Below are positions 48,958 through 62,845 of a DNA stretch of 64,000 nucleotides, piece after piece; position 1 is the first letter of the stretch; each line of letters begins with the position of its first letter. The notes beneath the pieces are model-generated. The model was not told where the DNA came from and did no database searches. It saw only the letters and a list, made by a program, of their open reading frames with translations. The DNA comes from Aptenodytes patagonicus (taxonomy: Eukaryota; Chordata; Aves; Sphenisciformes; Spheniscidae), in NCBI RefSeq assembly GCF_965638725.1, contig NC_134949.1, forward strand, positions 186,653,978 to 186,717,977. Direction: 5' to 3'. The position numbers were made by a program, and so were the translations under genes.

Positions 48958-50726
48958 AAAGTAAGTTTTGGGGTTTTTTTTGTCTTTGTTAATAGCAAAC
49001 TGGAACTTTACTTCTCAAAATAAACCCTTTATTTCATGTTCTAGCCACTAAAATACACATACACACAAAAAGATTATGTAGCATCCTTCTGTATGTGTAG
49101 AGAATCATTAGTGATATTAACAACAGTAACATTTGGCTTTACATACTAGTATCACATAATTACTTAGTTATAGCAGAACTGAGCTAGTAGGTAGTAACCG
49201 TAGGATTTTGGAAAAAAAAAAAGGAAACCTCTCTCTACAGTTTTACCTTGACTCAGAATATTGCCTAAAGAGTTGCCTAAAGAATAAGTGGAAATTTAGA
49301 TGAAAACTCGGTATCTACTCTATTTCATCAGTGATTCTCTCATTTAAAGAGCTATTCAGTTTATATTGAAATAGATTGTTATCAGTAAAATAAGAAGATT
49401 TATAAATAATAATAATGCAAAACTTGCAAAAAATCAATGGCATGCAACAGATTTTCATTACTTTTAAACCTGTATCATTAGAATGAGGAAGGCAATTTAA
49501 GTACCATTACAAGAAAAGTATTGCTAGGACCCCATGTTAGCAGAATTGTCCCAATCATTATGTAGACAATTTAGCAGTCCCTTGGAGGTGTTATAACAAA
49601 AATCTGTAAGCCAAAATGTTATTGAGAATTGACACTTAGAACTCAAAAACTGCCATCTCTATTTATGTGTTGGCTGATATCTCTAGATGCCAGAATTTCT
49701 GCATGTTCAGGCAATGTCTCAGAGATCAACAGAGCAGCTTGATATTGACCTTGGGAATGCATTTGAGTCTGTCATTGAATTGCAGTGTCTATGTGCTTCT
49801 TGGGCTACTTAGGTTTTCCTGAATACCAATTCCCTTCCTGTATTTGTGCATACTGACTTAAATCATTATGTCATAAATAACTTCCTGAGCAGGTCACTAA
49901 TAAGGTCTAAGCTTTTGTTTAGAAAAGCTGAATATTTTACATGAATATTGCTTGGATATTAAAGCTAACCATTTGTTAGAAGAACTGTCTCTCTTTTTCC
50001 TTCTCAAATACTGAGCAGTAGATCATATTTTAAAAACAAACAAAAAAAAAATTGGTATTCCTGTTTAGCACTAGATAGATATTTACTCAGAATTTCATGC
50101 ATAAATAAGTTATGGGATAACTATAGTATACTATTTTATTTCTTATGTGTCTTTCAATGCAATTGTTTTTTATTGGCAGGAGAGAAAATCTGTCATTAGA
50201 GGCAATATCTCTTTACTGGACTGACTGGGAAATGGACTGAAAAAAAAATCAGCCAAGCTTTTGGGCATGCAAGTCCTTCTTAAGGTCTGAAATAGAGGCA
50301 GAAATTTAAAAAGTGAAATAAAAGGTGATAACAACAGCTCAGAGGTTTTTAAGATATGTATCATTTAGACAATATTTGAAAGAAAAGACAGTTTATGTGA
50401 AAAGAGATGAGAGGACAAGAGAGGAAAGCAAGGCAAAGAGAAAGAGAAATTAGCAAGAGGGTAATTATCTTCTTGGCAGAGGAGAGTTTGAAACAGAGGT
50501 AGTTTGAAATACAGATAGATTAGGGAGAGACAAAAAGTTTATATATAATCAGCTGTAAAACAAATCTATAGTAGGTTCCTGTATTTTTTGCTCAGAAAAT
50601 CTGAATCTTTGAGGGGGAGAGACTTTTTTTTTTTCTTTTTCTTTTCTGAGACTGAGAGGTTAGAGATAGCTTGACTGTTTCTTTGAGAAAAATTTATGCC
50701 TTGACAGTGAAATTTCTTTAATAGCC

Positions 50727-50750
50727 GGGGGGGGGGGGGGGGGGGGGGGG
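50727..50750. repeat. Poly(G) tract, 24 G
   Basis: Uninterrupted G run preceded by AGCC and followed by AAGTG. It could form G-quadruplex structures. Its true length may be uncertain because such runs assemble poorly. Confidence 0.9.
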
Positions 50751-53700
50751 AAGTGCTCTTTGGGTAAAAGCAGCTTTTGGGATGGTTTTGATAAAATCAA
50801 ATAGCTCTTTAATGACAGTATCATGACTGGCTATTGTAGGTCTCTCAGAGGCCTATCTTGGCTGTGGAACTTGAAAGTTGGCAATAGTTTCTTGCAGTTA
50901 GAGACTACCTCAATCATATTTTCCTGAAACTGATGGGGAAGTGGTCTGATGTTGTCTTTGAATTGTGCCATGCAAAGTTTATTTGCAGTCTGAGTTTTAC
51001 TTTACAGCGGAAGGCATTAGAAACTAACAGCTAGAAGAAGCTGCCTGCACCTTTATTCGATATAAGCAGGATCCAGGCTCAAAACTTGATTTTACTGGCA
51101 TAAATATCCATCATAGCAACTGAAAATTTGATGCTAAATAAGCTTACAGAAAAATTACACATAAGTAAATGGGGAAGGGGTTTGGGTGGTTAGAATGTCA
51201 AATGAGTCATTTTATGATTTTCTTCTGTTGCTTAATTTACATGATCAGATTGCTAATCGTGTATTAAAGAAGATCTGAAAACAGTGTTAATAAGTTAGCA
51301 AAGGGGGTCAGTGTGTAAATCCACATAGTAAAGGTTATAAAGAAAGAAGTTCATGCTAAGATCTGGATTCACTGAAGTGAAGAAAGAAGCGAATTAAAAA
51401 AGGAAGGAATTCTGTGACCCTGAGTACCAAGGACACACTGGTAATCTGATCCAGAGAGCTGCTAATCAATAGGCTAATTATTTGAGTAATGATGGTATTG
51501 GCTACTCAGATCTCATATCTGTTTTGGTAAATAAACCTCTGCCTTGACAGACAAGTTGTAGTTTTGATTTTTTGGGGAACAGGCAGTTGTGGTTTTTTTG
51601 TTTGTTGTTCTCTTTATTTTTTAGATAGAAAGGTCATCTCAGAAGTCCTAACTGGAGATAACAAAGACAAAATGTACTGAGGGATAGAAAGTAAAAGAAA
51701 GATCAGTGATTTTAGGAAAAGAAAAGCCTTTTTCTTTGGGTATATTTTAGGGTTTCTTTGAGCTGACATTTTAATTGATGAAAGGTCAATTTAAGATTAT
51801 GGCTAGGTGCAAAATATAAATTTAATGTCCACTAGCCTTATGCATATCAGTATTACTTGTATGAGGCATGCATGCATATCTTTGTCCATGCATCTTACCA
51901 GCTGAAGAAACTGAAAAGAGAGCACAATTTTAACTTAAAACAATGAATTGGATTCTGTTCTTTTTACCTTTAAGATAATACAGGGAGTTTTCCATGAGGT
52001 TTTTTATGTTGAGTCTTGACAAGGTTACAGTAATGATTACAAGATTTCGCACAAAGGAGATACCTTTACATTGAAGAGTATTATGGTCTAATTTTCAGCA
52101 TGAATATGCAAATACATCTGTGAACACGAAACTGTAATTTGTCATGGTGCATGTTACATGCATGTTGAAAATCTATATTCATAGTTAAATAGACCATTCA
52201 AAGCAGATCACGGGAAAATCATTCAGCAACATGTGGCTGAACGGTGTATAAATACCATTGCCATAATCTTTTATGTGCTCACATGTGTTTGAAGTAGATG
52301 CACAGTCTTTGTTTATATGCTCCTTTACAAGATGCAGCATCTTGGGAAGAAAGATTTTCACTGCTTAGTCAAGTACTATTGTCAGCAAAGGGCTAAAAGC
52401 AAACAGTATAGTGATTTGTGGATTACTTGGGTTCTTTTTTAGCAATTGTCAGTAATAGAACAGCTGTTTCCTATGCATGCTAAAGTTCAGCCAAAAGGAT
52501 TTGTCAAGCAAATCAGCTGACAGAATATTTCAGTAGCTGATTCTCAAGACAAGAGAAACACAAGTGAACTGTGCTGGATGCTAAATGTTAAGGAAAATAC
52601 TGGAATAATCTTATCATTATTATGCAAATTGGAGAGAAAAACCCTGATACAGTAATAGCCAAGTTTTGAATGAAGGTGAAATGGCTTCTTTTTTCTGCCA
52701 AGTTTTTTCATCACAGATTTATGTCTTTCAGGAAAAAATATGTATACTGTTAATGTACAGTAAAAAATACTTTGAAGCTGTTGAGGAGCCAATAATACTA
52801 ATTCTTGAAAATCTGTATTTACCTAGAAAAATATTGTTGTGTTCATAGTTTTATGTGCAGTAAATAAGACCCACTTCTGCAACATCAGAATCGATATTGG
52901 TCTTAGAAGCAAAATATAAATCTGAGTGACATCAGTATGTAACAGGAGTTACAATGCAATAACTTTAAGTGTCTGTGACTATTCCAAAATATGAAAGATA
53001 TGTCTCAATTAAATATAATTATCAACCAAGCAAATGAAGCACAATCAATTCAAATATATTAGAAATTAAAGGTCAAATCCCAAACTATATACTAGCATTA
53101 AAAATGTTGGTGGGCCATGGATAGAGGGAATTTAACAATCGTAAAGCCAACAGAGTCAACAGTTCAATAAAAAGGACATGAAAGTGAAGGCACAGATTCA
53201 TCTCAGTCTTCTAAAATGTGTGATAAGGTTGTGGAGTGGTAAAATAAAATAATTACTGCCCTGAGAATTTCATATGGTATAGTCATATGAAGAGGCTGGA
53301 TTGGCTATGTAGCTGAAGAAATTAGCTTCAAGTGAAATAGCTGTCAAGCTATGCTGCTATGCAGCAAAGGAAAATAGAGATGGAGTTTGTTAGAGAAGGT
53401 GCTTGTAATTATTATTTATGTGACACCACAGGGATGCAGTAGCTACAACAGATGTCGGATTAAGTCCCCAGATTAAACGTGGGGACTAATTTGTAACCCA
53501 AGTTTTACTTCCAGTAATAACAGTTGCAGAAAAAACCCTTCTGTTTTACCAGAAGGTCAAGGGAGTAATAAACTGAGGTAGCTTTATTGCCTATGGCATG
53601 TTTTATTCTTCTTTTTCTGGCAACATTTTGTCTCCTGATTCCTAATTGATCTGTTCTGAGGGGTTTTTTTGTTTGTTTGGTTCGTTGTTTTTTTCAACCT

Positions 53701-55075
53701 TTTATTCATGTTTGCCAAGACACACAGCAACAGTATTCATTTGAACAGCATTATCCCACCCATGCCCTGGATTTTTCTTTTTACTCTATTGTTTGGATGA
53801 GAGCTGCATCTATAATTATTTAAAATTAATGCACTCAATGCATTAAACTACAACTTAGTGTAGTTTAAACATGCCTGATAATAGATGATTATTTTCTTGT
53901 ATGTATTAAATATTCAGAAATTCATCTGATTAAACACTTTTGCTTTGTTATTTGGAGCAAATAAATAAATAAAATTATATGATCACAGATGAAGCAAATA
54001 CATTTAAAAATTGAAACAAATCATTGATTTTCTTTGACCTATTTTGTGTTGTGCTATTAGTAACACATGTATGATAATAAAATACTGTCTAGGTCAAAAT
54101 AATATCTTTAATCAATTATATTCCACAAAATTATAATCCAGAAGTAACACTTAAAAAATACCTCTAGAAAAGACCACAGATTATTTTAAGTCTGAATCTA
54201 ATATTTGTATAGCTCTGAATGATCTACTTGTGCAATTACATGACTATTCTTCAAGCTAGGAGCTCATTTGTGCAGCTTTCACTTACAGTTTAGGGACAGA
54301 GAGGCACCTTCAGGTGGTAAGGTAGTCCATTTAAAATTTAGGATAAATAGATTTCTCTGACATGCCAATTAAAGGTAGTTTACTAAAATACCTGGACAGG
54401 GTCTCCCTTTGGAGTCTTTCAAGGCATATACACCTTCACTATATACGTAGGAAATTTGGACATTTTCTGACAACTGGGTCCATAGGCTGATACACATCTA
54501 AGTTAAATGCTGAAAATAGATTAGGTAGCTGATGCTTATTATTTATTTATTTTCTTCTTCCAATCCTGTAAGAATTTTACTTTTGTGTATAAATATTTAT
54601 ACATTAAAATAAATTGTGTATTTGCCTTCCTTATGGAAATAGTCCTATAGTAACAAAGAATTTGTGCATAGCATAGTATCTTGGAATACTAGTATAATAA
54701 TTTATACTACAAGTTTATATTATAAAATATTGCTTGTCTTTTTGAACTTATTACAAAGAGCTATTTGATTTCATTTCAAGACTGCAAAGAGAGATATCCA
54801 TTAAAATTGTATCCAGTGTCTTAGATCAATCTGAGGGTCACAGTTAAACAGTTATACTTCTAATATTTTCATTAAAATTGATTTTGATCTTTACTTCTAA
54901 CCTAAATCCTAGTAATGTCTACTGACTTTGGTGGATTTTGAATCAAGATAAGAAGTCTTACTTTAGCTATCCTTAACTGTAACCAACTTCTCCTGTAAAG
55001 ACTGATGGGAGGAGCTACATGCTTCTCTACCAATTGTTTCAGATATACAAGTTTTGTGTAGATATACCGATTATT

Positions 55076-55093
55076 TGCTCTGACGTCAGTGCA
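55076..55093. promoter_or_regulatory. Palindromic CRE-like site
   Basis: TGCTCTGACGTCAGTGCA: a perfect CTGACGTCAG core (full CREB/ATF site TGACGTCA at 55081-55088) within an 18-bp palindrome with one mismatched pair. No promoter or gene start was recognised nearby. Confidence 0.35.
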
Positions 55094-58000
55094 TTTGTGG
55101 GAAGTTAAGATACCTGGAAGGATAATCAAAAATCCAAAACACCAAACTCCTGTTGGAAGCAGAGTTCATAGATCTTTACTGTGCCTTTGAAATTTCATCT
55201 GCCTTCTAATATTCTAGGGTGAGCATTGTATGTGAAATCTGACACCCGTTTACCAGCCCAGAACATATTTTCTAGTAGTGATGGGAAAAATGTAATTCAG
55301 CACAGATTGAAGCATTACTGAATAAAAATAATAAAAAAAGTAATGATAGTAAAGGTTGTTTTAAAGAAGCTAATATTAGTATTTTGTTATACCTCTATTT
55401 AAACACGTACACAAACAGACCTACAGCACTGACTTTCAACAGTATTTGGTATTCTAAACTTGAATTCATTTTAGTATTTGAAAATTGTGTCAACAGTCAC
55501 TAAACTCAGTTTGGTCATCACACACTTAGGTACCTAATACCATGAGAAACTACAGTATCTTGGTCCGTAATGACTAGCAGATGTGAAGTATTTGCAGGAG
55601 ACTTGGGCATATTAGGACTAACAGCTAAAGCAAGATAACCTAGGTCATCTCAAATGATGCTCAATATTCTACATTGAGGCAGTTGAACTGAACTCTAGAA
55701 CTCAAGCTATGTAAATTGTTTTTCATATATTGAAAAAAGAGTGAAATTGTTTATACAACCAACACTCACAACTAAAATATTCAGCACTTCTGGACCATTT
55801 GGCTATTAGATCTTTATTTTTATAAATTGAAAGGGATTTCAGCAAGTACTTTACTCTCATTACCCTCAGTATGACCTTTCTATGGATATCCTTTTTTTTT
55901 GGTTTGTTTGAATACCTTAGCTTAAATAAACACATTACAAACTTGACTGGAGTAAGGGGAATGAGGAGGTCATAGTGAGCGGTAAGGATATGAAGTTTTC
56001 TGTAAATATTTACAGTATATGCTTTTAGAAAGTGCATACATTCTCAAATTAGATCCTAGAGGCATAATTAAGAAAATGGGATAAAAATGAGCGGTGAAAA
56101 AAGTTAATATTAAGGTAAAGCCTCCAAGACAACTACGTTCTATTAGTCTGTTGAACAACAGAATAAATTCTCTAGAACTGGAGAAATTTTGCAACATTTG
56201 AATCAGTTAAAGCAAGACTGGAGAAAATACTTACACTATTATTTGGTGAAGGAACTTGCTAGTTGACCTGATAAATCTTTCCCCATTTCTAATCTTTGTC
56301 TCCATGGAAGGGTAATTATAGTGAATTCCTATATATCATTGTAATTATATTTCTCTAAATTGATGTAACAATACATTATTAAGTGACTAGTTTTGTGTAC
56401 ATGCTTTCCTTTATTCTATTAAATAATACATATTTAGCTTAAGCATAAAGTATTTTTTTCCTAACACTCTTTGCAATACTCTGTTGCATCTGCATTAATG
56501 TTCTATTTGATTATGCAAGATGGAGAATTCTTGACCCAAGGAAGTTAGGAGTATAATAACAAAGGCATATGCATCAGTCAAGATTGTATGAGAATTAAAT
56601 ATTCTGCTAGTCAATAAGACAAACACTATAAAGTACTGTAGGATTAAACAATTATTTTTATTCTCAGCATCACTGTTCATTATTCTAATGTGAGAAACAG
56701 ATGAGATGTTCAAATTACAGTGCAAATTATTATATCTAGAAAAATAGTATAGATCTATGTTTAACAGTTGTACATATATATTACTTTTTGCAAAGCTGGT
56801 GCATGCATATGCGTGCCCAATATAATTTTTGAATATACAGGTAATTATTTCCATAGTCTCATTTCAGTACTAATGAGATTATTTGTTTCTATCTTACCAG
56901 AATTAAATTTTAAGGCCTTCTTTCAAAAATTGCCTTGAAAGGCAATGACCTGGAGCTAAACAAATGGTTCTTATATCTCTGAAATAGTTGTGAAGTCTGC
57001 GTATTACATAGTACAACATCTGGTACCTCACATTCAGGACTGTATATGATTTACCTGCTTTTCTAACACAACCCCTTTTTCACAATATTTAAAACAATAT
57101 TTGTTTTAAAAACAACAACAACAAGTGTGGTTTTATTTCCTTTCTGGTTCCTATTTTTTTCCTTTAAGCCTGAAATTTCTGTATAGTTATGATCTGGAAA
57201 ATAGTCTGAAATGTCATAACACATGATTTTGATTAATCAGGTTGTTTCTCTTAGCTGTTTATGAGGGCCAGATTGCAAACTGTTTATTTACAATAATGCA
57301 TAGTTACAGACTTGATTATTTCTGTAAGAGTATAGTGGGTCTCTTGAGGTGAACAGTATAGTACTGGGAGTAAAGGATAGCCTGTATTTAAATTAGTCTT
57401 TGTGGGTGTTGCAGCTTAATGGTCCTGCTCTTTACCAATGGCTTGTATTAATGTATATTGAAGTCAACAGCAAATCTCCCATTGACTTTATCAGTCAGGG
57501 TATTTATTAGGCCTTGAACATTTAAAGCATAATCTGTCTCTCAAAACACAGGGGTTACTTCAGCTTCACATCACTGTGGTTTCTGGTAAGCAGTCATATG
57601 CTAGCTACCCTTTGGTTTTGAAAACTCTACTCAGTAGTGAATACTGTATTACCCAAATCTATGTCAAAAAGTTTGCTTTTACAGGAAGAAAAGTGTGGTG
57701 CAATTAGTACTGAAAGTATGTCTCGTATTAATAATTTTACTCTTGTACCACAACAGCCTATGTGAATGGGTTAAACTTTGAACCAAATCTGGAATGGAGA
57801 AAGAATTGGCCCAGACTATGTAAAGTAAGTAGTCATTCATAGAACCTCCCCGTACCCATGTCTCTTGTGGCCAGTGCACTCACAAGCTAAATGCAAGTAT
57901 GCTAATTTTGATAGTATAGAAAAGGAGACAGAATGTGACATACCATTAGAGCAGATTACTCTCTCTCTTCCATTTACAAGAATGGAATAGGAGTTGTGGG

Positions 58001-61000
58001 TTTTTGTGGTTTCTTGGAGGGTTTGTATCTTTGCAAAATAAAATGTGATTGAAGTTCAATATTTGAAAGGGAAACACAGAATGAATGATAAAATTATTTA
58101 TAAGAAAGTTTCTTCTTAATATCTTTGCCTGTCCTCATCTCAGAAGGACTAATTGAAATAAGAATTTAGTATCATTTTGACTAGGATCTTGTCTACCAAC
58201 ATGCAAGTATCCAAAAATTTTATGGTAAATCTCTGAAATGTTAACGAATGCTCTGAAATTGAAATCTGAGGATAAAATTTTCTAACTTGATATGACAATG
58301 AGTGTGTAACAATTTTAATGTCATCTGCGCTGAAACAGTCCTTACTATGCTGCTTTTAAGATACACAAGTATAGGCTGTAACTTGCACTAACTTAAAAAC
58401 CTCAAATAGCTTCTTTCTGATTTTTTCCATAGTTTACTTTTCACATTGTTTGTTATAAAATTAACAATTTTAAGTGACAATGGATCGATAGTACCAGAAA
58501 TATCCTGTAGTCCACAGATAAGCTCCTGAAGTAGAAAAAGTATGGAATTCCCAGAACTGTTCAGCTGATCCACTTTTACAATGACCTAGACAGACCAGCA
58601 TTCCCTCAGAAAATAACTCAGTATCTAAGAGACAGTTGTGCTAAAATACATAAGATTTATGCAGTGTGCCACCATCATAAAGGACTGTTTCCAAAAAGAA
58701 AACAGCTAAGGCAAGCAAGCTGCTTTTATTTATAGGCTAAGCCATATTTTTTCATTATACAAACAGCATCTTTCAATTTATCAGAATATTTGTCTCACAT
58801 TTATTATTTTAATGATTTCATATATTTACTAGTATTATTTATGTACATGGGCCACATTTATCAGAGGTCCAAGGAGTTGTAAAATTGGTCTTTTGCTATG
58901 GTGAGCTCTTCAAAGAAAAAGAAGAGAAAGAATAAAACCCACCCTTGATCTACTGGCAAATAAAATCAACTATTTTCCTTTTTCCTCAGCAGTGTTTGCT
59001 GTTTTCACTTTCAAATTCTCCATATACCAGCAAATATAATTTCTTCATTCATACTCTAATTATCAACAGAGTCCCAGCAGAGAGAAAAATAAAATGTGAT
59101 GGTAGTGCTTTTCATTATATTTGAATATATGGCATGAAAAGATGAGAGTGATAATGAGGTAAGAGAAGCCTGTATGAGTTCTGCATTATAAGAACTGGGA
59201 AACTTAAAACGGGAAGTGCTTGAGGAATTATTCCCATATAACAGCACATCTCAGCAAAAATGACTGAGCAGCACAAGAATACAGAAAAGTGAACTTATAT
59301 TCTCTGAAAATGTTTCACTTAAAATCTAGTCATTTTTAAAACAGAACTCCAGACTAAAAAGGAAAATTGTGCATCATATGAAAAGAAATCAGATGTGAAA
59401 ATTGATGACAATTCAACTCAGTTTCAAGAAATTAGAAAACTTTCTGCACTAAAATCAAGCATGCCACATTGTTTGCACCAACTAAGAACCAGCAGCACCA
59501 AGGGGTTTTTGATTTTTTTTTTTTTCTTCCAATAGGGAGATAATGGGACAAATGGAATAGACTCCTCAAGGGTTTTTACAGAAGTGAAACAACTCAAAAC
59601 ATCTATCACTCATTAATTCAGGCATAATTCTTACTATTACCTACACTTGAATTACCTGCAATGCCAAAAACTGTTCTGACTATATGTCTGAAAGACAGCT
59701 GAGAAGGGTTTTGAGACACCAAGTTTTGAAATGAAGTATGAAAATCCAATCTATAATGTGTGATTCAGATTTTTGTGGAATTTGAGCTGGAACGTTACAG
59801 CTCAAATCTATATTGAAAATAATGCAAATTGATGTGACGGAAGCCATATAATTTCCTGGAGAATTTCTGATGTCCTTTCTTACATAGAACACAGAACATC
59901 CCATCTTACCAGTTATTAAGATTTTTTAAAATGAAACTACTTTTCAGTAAAAATCTAAGTACTAGTTTGAAACAATTTTAAAGGAATTGTTTTTGTTTTT
60001 CTTAACTAATACGATGCAAGATTATAAGACAACATGGAAACAGACATCTGGTATAACAAAATAGAATTCATAATGTGTCTACATAATATAAAACTTAGGA
60101 AACTCTTCTGAAATATGGAACCACGAGAAGAAACAGCATATAAGACAAGATAAATTTTAAAAGTTTTTCCTATATTTCTTAGACTGTTTTTGTGGAGAAA
60201 AGAATCAAAATTATTTACTAGAGCACTACTGGTAGGAAAACAATACTGTAAGATAAAAAAATTTCTTAAAAGTTCATAATTATTTAATACCCATTTTAGT
60301 ATGTTTACTCCATTATTTCATAATGTTATCCTTGTTTTTCTTGCTTTTAAAATGTCTTGCATTTCACTCACTTTACTTTCTCTTCTTTCAGGGGCTGTCT
60401 CACCTCAAGGCACTGACATAGAGGTCTAGGCATTTCAGGTTATCTAAATCAGTAGCTCTGGTAATGGCAGATCACAACGTTGCCAGTAAACAAATGGCCA
60501 TAAATAATGCATGAAGGATGAAAACTCTCCTCTTTTATTGCGGTAGCCTGCGGTACTTCTCCAGGCAATCCATCCATTTACCAACTAGAAAGTACATTTC
60601 ATTTCTCACACATTAACCTGAAGAACAGAGAGCTCATCTGAGAAATTCTCAAGCTTGCTTCTAGACAGTAAGTCAACAAAATCTCCATTCATCATGAGAA
60701 GTCAGTTATGAATGTTTCCATGCATGAAAGAAAAATAAAGATCTCGGCTGTTATTAAAATATTGGGGATAGGGGAAAGGATTGTAAAAAAAAAAGAACTA
60801 AAATTCCCATGGCATGACATAAAAATTATGTTTGCCTATGAAGCATTTATTTAACAAAAATGCCCCAATTTTTTTTTTAAATAATCAACATTAAATGCTA
60901 TGAATTTGTGATGAAATAGAGAAGAAGACACAGTCCTTACCATGTCAAAAATGATATGACAAATCAGCATAGTTAACTTTAACATGAAGCATAAGTTTTG

Positions 61001-61221
61001 ATGCTGTCTCAGTGCTACCAGGCAGTCCATAGAGGAGTAACCCAATAGCTTGGACTTTTCAGCATCTTAAGTTTTCCTAGTTTTAAGGCTGTATTAATAT
61101 ATGCCATATACACTTACAGCATTATAGAAAAGTACAGCTGTTATGCATTGACACTCAAAGCTGGTTAACTAATTTATTGAGTAAAGGATGGAAATTATAG
61201 AAAAAGTTAAAGTAAACTTAC

Positions 61222-61445
61222 GTCCCTCCTGATGCTGGGAACTCTGGTTGTTGCAGCGTCAGACAAGCCCTTCCTCATGGATCATGGCACACTGTGTGGA
61301 GTTCCTATCCATGGTGAGGTTCACCAGCTCTAAGTTCACTAGTACTCTTACAGGGTGTTGTTCACAATACAGATTCATCAGTTGCTGATAGAAGTCACAT
61401 TTACAATGTGGACTTAGCTTTGAATCATCCCTTGGACAATGCAAT
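61222..61445 (-). other. Exon-like segment of unknown gene or transcript
   Basis: A segment with more balanced base composition than its flanks. On the minus strand the frame reads LHCPRDDSKLSPHCKCDF, then YQQLMNLYCEQHPVRVLVN and TMDRNSTQCAMIHEEGLV before a TGA (61259-61261). It begins after a TATTAG (AG at 61446-61447) and ends at GGGAC/GTAAGT (donor complement at 61216-61221), a strong splice-donor match; the acceptor side lacks a good pyrimidine tract. It could be a terminal coding part with 3' sequence, a non-coding RNA exon or coincidence. I do not recognise the protein. It lies 100 bp beyond the LTR at 61550, and a retroviral origin was considered but no motif supports it. Confidence 0.3.
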
Positions 61446-61549
61446 CTAATACCCTTATCTTCATAAAGCTATCATTCCCAAATATGTGCATATAATATTA
61501 GGTGGAGAAGACAATGCACTATGTATATAGTTATGACTGAATATACATT
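61446..61549. other. Short AT-rich spacer before the LTR
   Basis: No recognisable content. It does not look like retroviral coding sequence, which matters for interpreting the adjacent LTR. Confidence 0.5.
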
Positions 61550-62581
61550 TGTGATGTGTTGAACTTGGCAGCTTCCAGCTGCCCACCCAATCAATCTCTC
61601 ACTCCCCCTCCTTAACAGGACAGGAGAGGAAAATAAGATAAAAAAGTTCTTAGGTTAGATAAAGACAGGGAGATCAGGTTAGATAAAGACAGGGAGATCA
61701 CCTACCAATTACCACCATAGGTAACACAGACTCGACTTGGGGAAGGTTAATTTAATTTACTGCCAATTAAAATAGATTTGGATACTGAGAAACAAAGACA
61801 AAACCTAAAACACCTTCCCCCCACTCCTGGCTTTTCCCAAGCTCAACTTCACTCTTTTATTCTCCACTTGTCTACCTCCAACTTACCCTGAGAGGTGAAG
61901 GGGGGAATGGCGAATGGCAGGTTGCAGTCAGTCCATAACAGCTCCTCTCTGCCGCTTTTTCCTCCTCATGCTTTTTCCCTGTTCCAGCATGGGTCCTTTC
62001 CATAGGCTGCAGTCCATCAGGAAAAAAACTGCTCCTGGGTGGGGTCCTCCACTATCCACTGTTCCTTCTGGGCATATCTGCCTGCTCTGGCGTGGTCCTT
62101 TACACAGGCTGAATCGTGGATATCTGCTCCACCATGATTCTCTCCACAGGCTGCAGGGAAATATCTGTTTTACGGTGGTCTCTTCCAGGGGCTGCAGGCG
62201 AGTCCCTGCTCTGGCACCTGGAACACCTCCTCCTGCTCCTACATCTCTCACCTTGGTATTCGCAGGGTTGTTCCTTCCACTTCTTTTTCTTCACTCCTCA
62301 CTGCCTGTACACCATTTTACTCTTTCTTCAATGTTCTCCCCAAGGTGCCATCATCTCAGCTGACATGGCTACGTCCCCTCCCAGCTTCTGGTGCCCCCCC
62401 AGCCTACTTGCTGGTGGGGCAGTGTGAGAAGCAGAAAAGGCCTTGACCCTATAAGCATTGTTCAGCAGTAATTAAAACATCTCTGTATTATCAACACTGT
62501 TTCCAGGACAAATCCAAAACATAGCACCATACAAGCTACTCTGAAGAAAATTAACTCTATATCCCAACCAAAACCAGTACA
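61550..62581 (-). mobile_element. ERVL-type LTR, complete-looking
   Basis: On the minus strand it begins TGTACTGGTTTTGGTTGGG (complement of 62563-62581) and ends in CATCACA at 61550, giving TG...CA termini and about 1.03 kb. It includes an AATAAAAG (complement of about 61853-61860) suitable as a polyadenylation signal and diverged 40-bp units of the type CTGCAGCC-TGGA-AG-ACCA (about 62080-62210). The 107-codon minus frame inside it (61928-62251) is a product of those units. The flanks give no 5-bp target duplication (ACATT against TCTGG), no primer-binding site follows on the 3' side, and the sequence before TG is not a polypurine tract. Confidence 0.8.
61653..61700. repeat. Perfect 24-bp tandem duplication inside the LTR
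   Basis: Two identical 24-bp units starting GGTTAGATAAAGACAGGG, at 61653-61676 and 61677-61700. Perfect identity implies a recent duplication relative to the age of the LTR. Confidence 0.95.
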
Positions 62582-62649
62582 TCTGGCTTAGCATGTGTAG
62601 AGAGGTATCATTTCCACTTTACACCATCTTGCATTTTCCCAACCTTATA

Positions 62650-62845
62650 GTTGGTGTAATTGGACACCATTGCAGGACAGGTAATCTGACAATAAGAGAA
62701 ATGCTTTCAAGCTCGTGTCATCCATTCAGCTTCTATCAGTGTCAAATATGCAGCTAAAATTAATATTTCAAAAGGGGTGTAGTTTTGAGTCGGTGTAGAG
62801 AGGTGTTGAGACTAGAACCCAAGAGGGATCTGCCTCCCCTCATTG
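62650..62845 (-). pseudogene. Retroviral pol fragment: RNase H-like region
   Basis: Reading the complement in one frame gives a GF-stop-SQHLST stretch, then TQNYTPFEILILAAYLTL and EAEWMTRA-stop, the order seen between RT and RNase H of ERVL pol. At least three stops interrupt it, including one close to the LTR boundary. It is too damaged to function, and no catalytic RNase H residues can be assigned with confidence. Confidence 0.55.

Larger units (their letters stand above)
48958..61221. other. Long AT-rich region, no gene recognised
   Basis: About 12 kb with only short chance frames (longest 56495-56854 minus, 119 codons, no domain). Notable points are a 24-G run at 50727-50750, octamer/POU-like motifs at 51838-52115, a palindromic CRE at 55076-55093, and T or A runs near 50625, 55890, 59515 and 60870. 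Confidence 0.5.

Noticed and set aside
61928..62251. 107-codon minus frame, considered as an accessory viral gene
   Set aside because: It lies entirely inside the LTR and reflects its diverged 40-bp units.
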